DNA of 64,000 nucleotides from contig OY848919.1 of assembly GCA_963693285.1 (NCBI GenBank), positions 4,994,436 to 5,058,435 on the forward strand, given 5' to 3'. Every line of letters starts with the position of its first letter. Position 1 is the first letter of the stretch. Below, piece by piece: positions 32,500 through 45,970 of this stretch. This DNA comes from Xestospongia muta (lineage: Eukaryota; Porifera; Demospongiae; Haplosclerida; Petrosiidae). Both the position numbers and the translations under genes were made by a program. Below the pieces are notes generated by a model. It ran no database searches. It was not told the origin of the DNA and saw only the letters and a program-made list of their open reading frames with translations.

Positions 32500-34389
32500 A
32501 AGTATAATTGATTTATTTTTTTCTGGTGAATGGTGTGTCTATCGTAATCCACAACCATCTGATATAGCTCAGGGATCATTAGGAAATTGCTGGTATGTTA
32601 TATAAAAGCACTAATTACATTATTTACATTATATTCCATAGAATGAAGGTTATACCATATATATATAATATATATATAATACATACATGTATTTATGGTA
32701 TATACTCATTGTGTTGTACTGTGTGTGATTAATCTAGGAGGTATTTAGAATCATTTTATGATATGTAGGTTTCTGAGTGCTTTAGCTGTGATAGCTGAAT
32801 ATCCTGAATTATTACAACAGATTATCATTACTAAAGAGGTAAAATGGATCAATGGATGGTAGATGGATTGATGGCTAGATGGACAACTGAAAAGTGTATG
32901 TATCAGCATATAGTCCTAAAGCAGACAAAACAAGATTATAAAGTTGTTGCTATAAACTATAAAGTTTTTACTATTATTTCAAAACTAGAGTTATAGATGA
33001 CATAGTGATGTTTGCAATCAATTTTTGGGAGGCTAGAACAAAAACTTTGAACAGTCATCTTCAGCATTTTAGTATTCACAGAATACCTTCATTGGTTTTT
33101 AATTAAGCATGTGAGTATTTTGGATAATTTATTCATTGTCTCCAATAGAAAACAACAATAAAAGAAAAAGACAAAATAAACATGTTAAATATGTACATGT
33201 ACATACTTTGAGAGTGATTAATGAAATTAACCACCAACACACAGTGTAACGAATGAATGTTGTTACTGTTTACAACAACTGATTGAAACTTTTGAGTTCC
33301 ATAACTGAAGAAAATGTCTTTGTTTGAGGAGTTTCTGCCAACTCTCCAATCTAAAAACTTAGCAATAACCCAGTTCCTTACAGCAATCACCATACCTTCA
33401 AATAATTTTAGCATCATTTTTACAATTATATTCTTGTTACATTCACTATTACTTTATCTCTAGCTTTGTCCAGAGGGAGTCTATCAAGTAAGATTATGTC
33501 AAGATGGTTTATGGAAAGTCATATTAATTGATGACTTCTTTCCAGTCTTTGAGGACTCTCAACTAGCCTTTTCAAAGGTACATGAAACAACTATATTCAA
33601 TACTAGTACATAGTACTTGTAAAGTCTTGTTGCCACTGTATTGACGAGGGTCACAGTACTATGTTTGTTTGTTTGTTTGTCTGTTACCCTGGCAAAACAT
33701 TTTAAACTCTATATTTTCCAAACTGTTTATTGTATAACGACAAACTTTATAAACATAATTATTGAAAATGATCTGTTCTATCTTGCAATGATATTTACAG
33801 GCATATCATCTAGAGAGAATGCTTACATTTTATGAAATTATAAATAAAAAAATCACAGACAAGAATGTAAAGTGCTACCATTAAAACTAACCTACTAGTC
33901 AATACTGGACCAATAAGTGAAACATTTTAAAGTTATAACATTTGGTTCTATAGTTACAATGATTCTCTGATTCTGATTCACTTCTTTGTTAAGATTTGAG
34001 TATTTAAAAATACTATAGTAGACACCCAGTGGTACTGGAAAAGAAAGTCAATCATTATTCAAACTCAATAAATAAATATATGGATCAAAAGAAGCTAACA
34101 AACCAGAGCCTCAAGCAGAGTTGACTCGAGTAAGATCCATGCCTTTAATAATATGTTATAAGTTAAAGTTAACCACACTGACTGCTTGCCTACTCACTGG
34201 CTTGATTATGACATCAAAAACAATTAGTCTTATTACCAGACATCTTCCCCCTACCCTCTATATACTAGTTAATGTATAGTGTCAAGTCATTTGTCCAACT
34301 TATGTCTATAGTTGGCTATCAATAAATGCCTTTTCATACAAACAGCATGTATGTGCAAGAGAAATATGACCACCAAGGATTTATATATA

Positions 34390-34557
<168 letters not shown>

Positions 34558-36923
34558 GCTCACCGTAAACAGTTGTGGGTACCATTAATTGAGAAAGCTC
34601 TTGCCAAGATGTATGGTTCTTATCAGGCTCTTGATGGTGGCCATATTGTTGGAGGACTTTCAGTTTTAACTGGATACCCTTGTGAAAAATTAAGACTACA
34701 AGGTCAGTCATTTAATCACAAGGTCAGTCATTTCATCAATTTGAAGAGTATGACATTGTGGTTACTTAAAGTCTATATACATATATACATAAATATATGG
34801 TCATTTGAACTCTCAGTGATATGTACATATATTTGACATGTCCTCTAATAAACATCAAAGCTAAACGATAACAGTTGACTTGTAGTACATGTAGCTTTTG
34901 ATTATGTACAAACAGTCAATTTGCTTTGGGAATATTCTTATTCTGGCAGCCATAACCTCAATACTAACATTGAGTACCATCTGTTTACATATTTATTGAT
35001 CTTTTGACATTAAAATCTTACATATTCTCCAATACTGTATGTATTATTACACCCGTACATGGACTGTATTATATGTAAATGTTACACTATATATCATGTA
35101 CATATTATATAGGAGATGACTCATCTATTGATATTGAGCTTATTTGGGGAAAATTACTTAGTTTCAAGGAATCTAAGTGAGTGACATTATAAATATAATG
35201 TGTTTGTTCACGACTTCATACATGTATTATTATAAATACTTTGACAACATTGTAATTAAGCCACTAATATGTCTTAGATATCCTATGGCTGTATCTTCAA
35301 CTCCTGTGGACTCTTCCAATGTAAACTTTGATGACGTGGGTATTAATCCTTTTCATGCTTACTCTATATTAGATGTGAAACAGATTGGATCTGAAAGGTA
35401 TATATTAATACTTACCACAATAACCTAGGATAGCTACCATTAGTGCTTACCACAGTGACCTAACATAGTACCATCAGTAAGCTTTACACTACTGAACATC
35501 AGTACTTATTACAGTGACCTAGCATAGCTACAGTCATCTTCAACATTTTAGTATTCACAGAATACCTTCATTGGTTTTTAATTAAGCATGTGAGTATTTT
35601 GGATAATTTATTCATTGTCTCCAATAGAAAACAACAATAAAAGAAAAAGACAAAATAAACATGTTAAATATGTACATGTACATACTTTGAGAGTGATTAA
35701 TGAAATTAACCACCAACACACAGTGTAACGAATGAATGTTGTTACCTTTTACAACAACTGATTGAAACTTTTGAGTTCCATAACTGAAGAAAATGTCTTT
35801 GTTTGAGGAGTTTCTGCCAACTCTCCAATCTAAAAACTTAGCAATAATCCAGTTCCTTACAGCAATCACCATACCTTCAAATAATTTTAGCATCATTTTT
35901 ACAATTATATTCTTGTTACATTCACTATTACTTTTATTCTATAGCTTTGTCCAGAGGGAGTCTATCAAGTAAGATTATGTCAAGATGGTTTATGGAAAGT
36001 CATATTAATTGATGACTTCTTTCCAGTCTTTGAGGACTCTCAACTAGCCTTTTCAAAGGTACATGAAACAACTATATTCAATACTAGTACATAGTACTTG
36101 TAAAGTCTTGTTGCCACTGTATTGACGAGGGTCACAGTACTATGTTTGTTTGTTTGTTTGTCTGTTACCCTGGCAAAACATTTTAAACTCTATATTTTCC
36201 AAACTGTTTATTGTATAACGACAAACTTTATAAACATAATTATTGAAAATGATCTGTTCTATCTTGCAATGATATTTACAGGCATATCATCTAGAGAGAA
36301 TGCTTACATTTTATGAAATTATAAATAAAAAAATCACAGACAAGAATGTAAAGTGCTACCATTAAAACTAACCTACTAGTCAATACTGGACCAATAAGTG
36401 AAACATTTTAAAGTTATAACATTTGGTTCTATAGTTACAATGATTTTTCTGATTCTGATTCACTTCTTTGTTAAGACTTGAGTATTCACAAAATACTATA
36501 GTAGACACCCAGTGATACCGGAAAAGAAAGTCAATCATTATTCAAACTCAATAAAATAAATATATGGATCATAGAAGCTAACAAACCAGAGCCTCAAGCA
36601 GAGTTGACTCGAGTAAGATCCATGCCTTTAATAATATGTTATAAGTTAAAGTTAACCACACTGACTGCTTGCCTACTCACTGGCTTGATTATGACATCAA
36701 AAACAACTAGTCTTATTACCAGACATCTTCCCCCTACCCTCTATATACTAGTTAATGTATAGTGTCAAGTCTTGTTGCATAATGTAATTTTTTAAATAAG
36801 CTTTGTCCAATTTATGTCTATAGTTGGCTATCAATAAATGCAAGGCTTCTGTACTTTAGTAGTGCTTTTCATACAAACAGCATGTATGTGCAAGAGAAAT
36901 ATGACCACCAAGGATTATATATA

Positions 36924-37206
<283 letters not shown>

Positions 37207-40200
37207 ACTTGCCGTAAACAGTTGTGGGTACCATTAATTGAGAAAGCTCTTGCCAAGATGTATGGTTCTTATCAGGCTCTCAATAGTGGCCATATTGTTG
37301 GAGGGCTTTCAGTTTTAACTGGATACCCTTGTGAAAAGTTAAGACTACAAGGTCAGTCATTTAATCAATTTGAAGATTATGACATTGTGGTTACTTAACA
37401 TCTATATACATATATACATAAATATATGGTCATTTGAACTCTCAGTGATATGTACATATATTTGACATGTCCTCTAATAAAAATCAAAGCTAAGCGATAA
37501 CAGTTGACTTGTAGTACATGTAGCTTTTGATTATGTACAAATAGTCAATTTGCTTTGGGAATATTCTTATTCTGGCAGCCATAACCTCAGTACTAACATT
37601 GAGTACCATCTGTTTACATATTTATTGATCTTTTGACATTAAAATCTTACATATTCTCCAATACTGTATGTATTATTACACCCGTACATGGACTGTATTA
37701 TATGTAAATGTTACACTATATATCATGTACATATTATATAGGAGATGACTCATCTATTGATATTGAGCTTATTTGGGGAAAATTACTTAGTTTTAAGGAA
37801 TCTAAGTGAGTGACATAAATATAATGTGTTTGTTTATGACTTCATACATGTATTATTATAAATACTTTGACAACATTGTAATTAAGCCACTAATATGTCT
37901 TAGATATCCTATGGCTGTATCTTCAACTCCTGTGGACTCTTCCAATGTAAACTTTGATGACGTGGGTATTAATCCTTTTCATGCTTACTCTATATTAGAT
38001 GTGAAACAGATTGGATCTGAAAGGTATATATTAATACTTACCACAATAACCTAGGATAGCTACCATTAGTGCTTACCACAGTGATCTTGGATAGCTATCA
38101 TCAGTAAGCTTTAGACTAGTGTACATCAGTACTTATCACAGTGACCTAACATAGCTACTATCAGTAAGCTCTAGACTAATGAGCATTGGTACTTACTACA
38201 CTGACCTAGGAATACTAGTGAACATTAGTACTTACTATGGTAACCTAGGGCATCAATACATACGTTAGTAAGCTCTATATTAGTACATTCTTTAGTAACA
38301 AATAAAAGTAATGTAAATCAACATTTAATCCAATATAGCATCAATAATATGAAGGAATTACATGTGTCATTTGATTCAATTAATTTATTAAAATATATGT
38401 ATAGAATAATTCTCAAATATTATTAAATAATTAACATATTACAGTTAATAAACTGGTGATCATATATTGTATATTAGGTTAGTTCTGTTACGTGATCCTT
38501 GGGGACATACTAACTGGAAAGGACATGGACATCAATGGATAGAATCAGAGCCAGGTACCTTTCGGGTTGGAGCCCATGACCTCTTCAAGTAAAGAGACAA
38601 GCACATGTATTTGTTAACTACAATGTCTTTATTATGACTTACATAGTATATATTAACCCTTTATGTACTTCATGTAGTATCCTATCCATTGACCCTTTAT
38701 TTCCTATTTATTAGATATTTCTCTCAAGTTGATGTATGTCATTATCATCCTGACTGGCATAGTATCAGAGTGTGTGGTCGCTTACCTCCATATGCTCCTT
38801 CTCATCTTCAAGTATTGACTTTTGAAATCTTTGCACCAACTGAAATCAGTCTCTGTCTTTATCAACCATCTTATAGGTAAATTCATAACTATACACTGTT
38901 CTATCTGTCATTCATCAATCATCCATCCATTCATATATCCATCCATCCATTAATTCATGTATCTGTCCATTAATTCATATATCAATCCATCCATCCATCC
39001 ATTCTAGAGGTCGCGAAGAAGAAAGTCACAAGAAAGTTGATATAGCATTACTTGTAGTTCAATATGAAGATCACGAGGAATCGTTACATGCTGGATCTCT
39101 TCCATATCCTACAAAATGTGTATTAGTCAGCAAAAGTCAACTTGTATCTACTATTACATGTTCCTCTATACTCAGTCCTGGAAAGTAAATATGTACATGT
39201 AAATTAATTATAGACACTAAACCCAATAATTTCACTGTATTATAATGATACTGTAAATCTGGAAATTGTAGCATTATAAAATTTCATGTAATTAATATTC
39301 ATATAAAATTACATGCTTTTACTTCACCTACAAAATTTATTTGACATGGAAATTTCTGTACATAATAATTTTCATGTGGCCAACTGGAAACATTATAAAC
39401 AAAACTTGCGTATTCATGTGTACTAACAAAGTATTACATGTTTGTTTATTGTTTGTACGAAGATTAGGATATATCTATTATAGAGTCTAGAAGAAGGAGG
39501 TAGTCTGCTGACTTACCTGAAGGTAGCATCAATGATTTGTGTTCTGTACTATTGCACATGGCTTTTATAATATTATTGCACATGGTAATAATATTATTTG
39601 TATTTTTTATTATACATCATTATTGTTATTATTATTATTCATTGTTTATATAATTATGTACAAAATATTTTTGTGGCTCAAGGACAATCACAAAAAAAAT
39701 TTACAACAAAAATTTCCAGATTTACAATTTATCATTGAAGTATGCCAAATAGAGCATTTATATAGGTTTACAATGATGTCACTTTGTGCATATATATCAT
39801 GTATTTTGTACTTATATGTTCATGCTTTTATATAGTAGATCAGTACTATTGATTATGTTCTCTTATTGTAGATATGCTATTATTCCTATGAGCTATAGAA
39901 ACTGGCATCAATTTGAAGTTCAGTCACATGATGGTCATGTACCATATGTCTTGGCATTGTTCTCAGCTAAAGTCTTAGAATGGCAGGAACAAGTGCCTAC
40001 CAAACCAGGATTTATGGCAGAGAGCTTGTTCTTACTAGCTAAAAAAGAAGGAGTAGAAAAAAAGGTAATTTGGTGTGAATATTGTTCATGTATTTCATGG
40101 ATGGAGAGAGACAATAACATAGATAGTATTAAGGAGACAGCATTAATGGAGATAGAGTGACTTGATGGATGATACTTGTGCATGTATTAGTATAACATGA

Positions 40201-40469
40201 TAGACAGTTATACCTTCTTTATGAACTTGTTAAGATACATATTCTCTATTACGTAGCCTCACTCATCTGTGACATCATATGAAGTGTTCCTTCATCATTG
40301 TTGCTATTACTTGGTGATAGAAAACAATCATCCTCGTTATCATCTAACTGTTACATGTAATGCTATGGAAAGTGTTAATGCTACCTCGTCAAGACATGGA
40401 CTACTTATACAAGACTGTCTACCTCCTCAACATAGGTTTATAGTACCAAAGTTACATATTTATGTACAT

Positions 40470-40527
40470 TCTCTCTCCCCTCCCCCTCCCTCCCTCTCCC
40501 CCTCTTCCTCCCTCTTCCCCTCTCCCT

Positions 40528-40588
<61 letters not shown>

Positions 40589-40665
40589 CCTCCCTCCCTC
40601 TCCCTCTCTCCCTTTCCCTCTCCCCCCCTCCCTCTCTCTCTCTTTCTCTTTCTCTCTCCCTCCAG
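40470..40665. repeat. CT/CCCT microsatellite at the last calpain-copy acceptor
   Basis: Equivalent of 25236-25477, with more C-rich blocks and a shorter CT core, ending at exon 13 of copy B (40666). Confidence 0.93.
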
Positions 40666-41382
40666 ACAAGTTATAACGGTTCTTACTCCTTTAACTGAAG
40701 TTGGTTCATTACTAATTCATTACTCATTGCAATTTCAACTTCTCCCTACCAATCCAATGGGACAATGGGGCTCTGTATTGAGTCCTCCATTAAATGATAT
40801 TAACAGAGAACTACACTCACCTAGACCAAATTATAATGCAAATAACCAGTATTATTATTGACTTTAACTCAATTTATTATATTAATTATATATACTAATA
40901 TCATTTATATTACTACTATAATCTTATAAAAATGTTTTTATTAAAAAATATGTATAGCTATTCTTGTTACAACCTGTTGAAGTTGACAGGTCCTTGTAGA
41001 CAAGTAAATGGATAGTTGTACTAATTTGGTCATAGATGACATCATAGGAACATGTCATATTAACAATGTAGCAACAGTTCCTCTACATTATATATAATAA
41101 TTATAAATACAGGAACAGTATGATTATTATATTATGGTAGAGTATCTACAATTTGAAGCAGTAAGCAATGAAGACGGAATGAGAAATCGTATAATTATTA
41201 CATTATATCTGCTATACTTTTGTTTAAGTTTGTGTTTGAGCTTGAATAGCAACATTGAATGGTGGAAACATGCAGATTATTGTGTTTGACCTCAGCATTA
41301 AGAATTTTAAAAAAGCAAAATCTATTATACTCATAAATTGTGTTTAAAATTTGATTAAAACTGATAAACATTATTGACATAG

Positions 41383-43127
41383 TCATTTTAAACTAGCTGT
41401 ACCGATAGTGAATAATAAGTCTTCACTTTTATTATGATTATTTTCATTAGAAACAATACAAAAACTAAACTTATCTTCAGTTTTTCGATCCTCTCTGTCC
41501 AGTTGTCTCTCAGTATATTCTGTAATGATAACTCTCTCATTAACATCAGATAGTTCATTACGTTGTCTATACTTGTATTTATATGCAGCAATAGTGTATA
41601 TGATGATTGAGATCAAAACAAGACTCAATGTAACAAGATAATATTCACAGTAACAGCTCAAAGAAGAACTTGATAAAGTTAACTGCATGCTGTAAATACT
41701 AAGGTGCATAAACCAAACTCCAATTAACAATCCTTGCATAGTACGAGGACCTTGAGCTAGAATGAACTCAAAGCTTGTGAAATGAACTAAGAAAATACTA
41801 ATACCAGTTATAAACTGAGGGAGAGCCATAACATAGTATGGTAGAGTAAAAATATCTGATTCAAGAATAGTATTGTTTCCACCAAGCTCCAAACAGATAT
41901 TATCTGTAAAGCCATCAGTTGTATTTATAAATGTGTTCTTAATATTGTGACTCATCATAAAGCTAATAACAACTGTTACTACTAACTGTATCAACATTGT
42001 CACTAGTCCAATCCATATACGATTTAACATACTAGGAATATAGCGAGAGAAAAAGGGAACAATGACAAGTTGATGGACAGGAACAGCTACTGAGACTACG
42101 CAATATGGAATTGTTAGAGGGTATATCAATAATATACTTTCCATGAAACTGTATGTACCATTTCTATGTGCAACATTCAAGTATTGACGGAAGAGGCTTG
42201 CCTTTGTAGTATCAAGAAGTCCATATCCAAAGATTCCCAAAAGAATACTGAGTATGTACAAAAAGGTTTTGACATCTTCTACTTGTATAGTGGTAAATGG
42301 TCCTCCATATCTCTGTTTACCTAGGTCTAGTCTGGAAGGTGGAGGCTCTCCATAAGTAAAGGCACTACGTCTCACTGGATGTTTATGAGTCCAAGCATAT
42401 CTCATTACTCTCCAGATTAGTTTGACTGGATTGTTGTGTTGAGATGGTTCGATGACCAAGTGTCGCTTGAAGCAACAAGCTGAAAATGAAGCAACAGCAA
42501 TTATGACCGAACCACAACCAAACACTACACTTGCAACATAATACTTAGTGTGCTTGTAAGCTAAACTATTAACAGCAGATGTCATCAGTAAAAGTAATGC
42601 TAAAGGAAAAAGTAATATAAATACAAAAACCAATAAACAAAGCTACTCAATTCCTCTGAGGGTGCAAACTGAAGTTGATCAGTACCAAACTGAATCACAT
42701 TAGCTCCAAATAAGCCTTGTCCAAAAAAATAGGGACACGAAATGACAAGTGCTATAATGACAGCCTGTGTAGTGTGGACAGATTTCATATACACAAAGAA
42801 CAAAGTGATCAATGAAATGATAAATCCAGCACATATCATTATTGTTCCAACCATCATCACTTTGTATCTCATCCATTTCTCACCCAACAAACCAAGGAGA
42901 GGATAGAAAAGATAATAGAGTCCAATTACAGCAAAGATGATATAAGAAAAGTCTGATATAAACACATTGGAGAGTGCTCCAGTGATAACAAATACAGTAG
43001 TCATCAAAAGACCCCATATTAAAACTATAAGAACTCCTTTAGAGCGAACACAAGAATATCGATATTTTCTCTTAAGATAAAATATATTGATATTATCAAT
43101 TAGTAACGAAGTGTATTCTTCAGCCAT
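41383..43127 (-). CDS. POT/PTR (SLC15-like) proton-coupled transporter, one frameshift
   Basis: A single-exon gene of about 581 aa, read in two overlapping frames (43127-42600 and 42633-41383) that need one added base in the T-rich stretch near 42620 to join. Features: N-terminal cytosolic stretch then about twelve hydrophobic segments, and a PTR2-type signature region 'GQGLFGANVIQFGTDQLQF' followed by 'EELSSFVYW' (compare FGADQF...SFF.W in characterised members). A long polar loop after TM6 contains 'VMRYAWTHKHP' and 'SAFTYGEPPPSRLDLGKQRYGG', and 'MALPQFITGISIFLVHFTSFEFILAQGP' lies in the C-terminal half. Family members import di/tripeptides or histidine with protons. The canonical ExxER motif in TM1 is not seen, so substrate and coupling are open. 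The start ATG is taken at 43127, because an upstream ATG adds an atypical tail. The frameshift may be a homopolymer sequencing error. Confidence 0.82.
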
Positions 43128-44408
43128 ATTTTTAAAACCACACCTAGAGTAGTAGTACTGTGTAAACATTAAATTCTTACTAGATCTTATGAATGGTATG
43201 GCAATATAAAACTTTCTATATTTACTTTCTTAAAAAATTTGCTTTCTATGTATATCCTGTAGTAGTGAAAAGCATGTTCCAAATTATAAAGAAAACATTG
43301 AATAAATAGTTGACATCAACCTTAGCACACATAGCAACTGTAAATGAGCTAGTATTTCAGGTTTTCTCTGCATTTCTTTACATTTTTAAACTGCATGCAA
43401 ACTTCAAATTTTTGCAAAAGATTCTACTTATCTTCAAAATAGAGTTGAGTCACACAAATTAATCTTTGCTAAAATTAATGTTTAATATTCATAAACCTTA
43501 CGGAAATGACTTCGTTCATAGTCCTCTGTGTATGCATTTAATAACACATATAATTATATTAAGAATACTTATTCATACAGATCAAGGGCAACATTCAATT
43601 CTCACTTTTAAAGAATATTTGAAGGTAGGTCATCAAGCTAAGTGGGTGGAGTTGTGTCTCCCAACAATATAAGCTATATAATGTGTAGATAAGCAATAAC
43701 TCTTATGATATATGCCATTTATATGTTTCAATTAAAGCAGTCTGTCATTATTATATAACATCTATATATATACTATATATATATCTATACTAATGTGTTG
43801 TTTAATGACAACAGCACTTAGAAGGTCAATTCAGTTTGTAAAAGTGATATGTATCCTACAAGTAAATATGAACAGAGGCAATAAAATAAAGCAACTGATG
43901 AGGTATTACTCTTCAACCTTAGTTTCAAGGGGGTAACTGTAGTGCCTTTTGACATTCTAGCACTATGAAGTCATTATATAATGTATACATATTGTAACTT
44001 AGTATTGATGAAGGGGCTAGGTACTAAATACCATCCAATAAGAATGGAGGATCTATGAAGGGAGTGAGCAAACAATATCACTAACGACTCATGACAACCC
44101 ATTACAAATTATTCTAGCATATATCATACTATCTAGATGTTATCATACTTACCACTCAGACAGCCTTACAAAGAGAGTACAAGCAGACACTAAGTAAACT
44201 AAAGCCAACAAGTAGTAAAAAGTGGGCCTCACAGAAACAGCTATAGCTTTTGGCAGACACAGCACTTTTCCCAGTGCTTTATAGTTTGTTAGAAGTGTCA
44301 AAAGTTGTTCCATTTTACAGCATTTTTACAATTAGATTAAACGGTACTATTCTTGAAAGAAGGAAATTAAAAAAGTAGCTATTTCTTTATTCGCCACTAC
44401 GCAAGAAA
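43128..44408. other. Spacer between transporter and methyltransferase
   Basis: No coding evidence. It contains a dispersed repeat copy at about 43975-44065. A locally GC-richer stretch just before 44409, with an ETS-like 'CAGGAAGT' at about 44417, probably marks the methyltransferase promoter. Confidence 0.5.
43975..44065 (+). repeat. Dispersed repeat, copy 1
   Basis: Shares 'GTATAC', 'ATTGTAA.TTAGT', 'GGGCTAGGTACTA', 'ACCATCCAA' and 'GAATGGAGGATCTATGAA' with 46665-46755 in the same orientation. The two copies flank the methyltransferase and phosphatase-fragment interval. Confidence 0.65.
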
Positions 44409-44536
44409 ATGGCAACCAGGAAGTACTTCAGAAGCGACACACACTCCTCCAGGTGATTAACTGCACTATAGTTTACAGAAATTGATTAGATTACTACTTC
44501 CGTGTCCGTGGCCCTGAAAACAGTAACTCAACTGAA

Positions 44537-45349
44537 ATGGCTACTGACAAGAAACAGGACTACGTGGCCTATGATCTTTTTGATCCTTTTGTGTACATCA
44601 AGAATAGGTATGTAATAGTCACAGAATGGAACTCTCACCCATTGAAACTACTACACAATATATTCCAGTCTTATGGTTCAACTCCTGCTGGATTGAAGGT
44701 ACTTGAATTTGGGTGTGGCCCTGTACCCACATATCAATGTAGTGCACCACTACATGCATCAGAGATAGTGTTTGCTGAATATGCCGAAAGAAATCGAAAC
44801 ACTCTCCAAATGTGGCTTGACAATGACCCCAATGCACCAGATTTCACAGCACTATTTAAGTATGTTGTTCAAGATTTGGAAGGCAAAGGAGATGATGAGG
44901 TTCAAAAAAGACAGGATGACTTAAGACGCCTTGTAAAAGGAGTTATACCATGTGATATTTTATGTGATCCGCCCCTTCTAGTTCCTGGTTATGAAGGACC
45001 ATATGACATTATTTTTTCCAGTCTATGTTTAACTACTGCTTGCACTACTCGTGAAGAGTACAGTCAAGCTATTGGTCGAGTAACAAAGTACCTTAAACCA
45101 GGTGGAAAACTAATTCTTCAGGGTGTCCGGACATCGGGAGACGCAGACTACTACTATTATTCTGTTGGATCAGAGCAATTCTATGCTCTAAGTGTGACTC
45201 CAGAGTTTCGTAGTTTTGCTTTAAGTGAAAATGGATATAAGGATATTAGCTTTACTATTCAACCTCGTGAAGGTACTTCAGGTGCTGACATTGCTTTATC
45301 TAGTAGTGCAGTTGATGCTACAGTTTTTACAGTTGCCACTAAGAAGTGA
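44537..45349 (+). CDS. NNMT/PNMT/TEMT-family SAM-dependent N-methyltransferase
   Basis: Encodes 270 aa, the normal length for this small family, whose vertebrate members methylate nicotinamide, phenylethanolamine or thioethers. SAM-binding motif I is 'VLEFGCGPVPTYQ' (aa ~55), with the following acidic position in 'IVFAEYAERNRNTLQMWL' typical of the family. 'CDILCDPPL', 'YDIIFSSLCLTTACTTREEY' and 'LKPGGKLILQGV' match the later motifs. The N-terminal 'YDLFDPFVYIKNRY' resembles the family's start. The body is one exon. A possible first exon at 44409-44452 with a 71-nt intron would join in frame and add 'MATRKYFRSDTHSSSNSTE'; I keep the ATG at 44537 because its protein starts like its relatives. 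Substrate cannot be told; sponge secondary metabolism or nicotinamide clearance are both possible. Confidence 0.9.
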   Translation: MATDKKQDYVAYDLFDPFVYIKNRYVIVTEWNSHPLKLLHNIFQSYGSTPAGLKVLEFGCGPVPTYQCSAPLHASEIVFAEYAERNRNTLQMWLDNDPNAPDFTALFKYVVQDLEGKGDDEVQKRQDDLRRLVKGVIPCDILCDPPLLVPGYEGPYDIIFSSLCLTTACTTREEYSQAIGRVTKYLKPGGKLILQGVRTSGDADYYYYSVGSEQFYALSVTPEFRSFALSENGYKDISFTIQPREGTSGADIALSSSAVDATVFTVATKK

Positions 45350-45721
45350 TCCTTACTAGTGTAATTGTGTGTTTTAAACTCCAAACTTAAAAGTGTCAAT
45401 TTAGATCTCGTGTACAATTATTGTAAGAGTATCACATTTATTATGGACTTAAAACTTGAAAAAAATATTATTTTTGGAGTAATGAATAGCTGAACAATTG
45501 CACTGATATGAACACTGAACACCAAGAGTAAAACTTTTCTTGTATCAGAACTGGGTGTGGCCTGTAACCTTTATTATCAGCATAGATTGTATAGACTTAC
45601 CCCCTGACACCCACTCACTTAATGCATGAAGGCCATCTGGTGACTATATGGTTCAATTCCTTGAATTTGAGCGTCTTTTTGGCTCACCAATAAGAACGCT
45701 CTTAGAGCGTGACTTTGTAAA
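45350..45721. other. 3' flank of the methyltransferase and upstream of the phosphatase fragment
   Basis: Begins with an AT-rich putative 3' UTR. At 45671-45710 it carries 'GAGCGT...AACGCTCTTAGAGCGT', a short inverted repeat, next to 'CACCAAT' (CCAAT box), suggesting the promoter of the following fragment. Confidence 0.35.
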
Positions 45722-45808
45722 ATGGAGAACCAAGTGTGGATACTAAGACATGGAAATATTGTCAGAAGCAATCGAGACCTTTTCTGGCAATCAACAACTG
45801 CTGATTAA
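45722..45808 (+). pseudogene. Histidine-phosphatase-like first-exon fragment
   Basis: A 28-codon frame 'MENQVWILRHGNIVRSNRD...' ends in TAA. 'VWILRHGN' is the RHG signature of the phosphoglycerate-mutase/acid-phosphatase superfamily, and a following Trp fits the UBASH3/PGAM-like subgroup. No continuation was found downstream and no donor site precedes the stop. It is probably a decayed first exon left near its promoter; a chance match of eight residues cannot be excluded. Confidence 0.35.
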
Positions 45809-45879
45809 GAGAAAACTGTTTGTGAGTTTTAGGAAAGTAGAGACGTTTTCGTTACGTTTTTTCATTTTGATGCTAAGCA

Positions 45880-45970
45880 TTTTTCTGCACAACTTGCATT
45901 CGCGTCCAGCCATCTTTTCGTCCTTTGTAATAACACGTTTAATTGACGTCATCATAGTCAACTAGTAGTT
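45880..45970. promoter_or_regulatory. CpG-containing promoter-like patch with a perfect CRE
   Basis: TGACGTCA at 45944-45951, with 'GCCATCTT' (YY1-like) and several CpGs within 60 bp. On the minus strand an ATG at about 45914 ('AAGATGGCTGG' context) opens a 50-codon frame with a Cys-x2-Cys start; whether it is a gene cannot be decided. Confidence 0.35.

Noticed and set aside
32360..32605. Direct dioxygenase-calpain fusion protein
   Set aside because: The calpain frame and the dioxygenase frame differ by one base in the shared exon, so a simple fusion is out of frame.
33133..33417. Conserved minus-strand frame 'MMLKLFEGMVIAVRNW', also at 35612
   Set aside because: It lies in a duplicated calpain intron, and copy A (20000-20250) does not keep the frame open.
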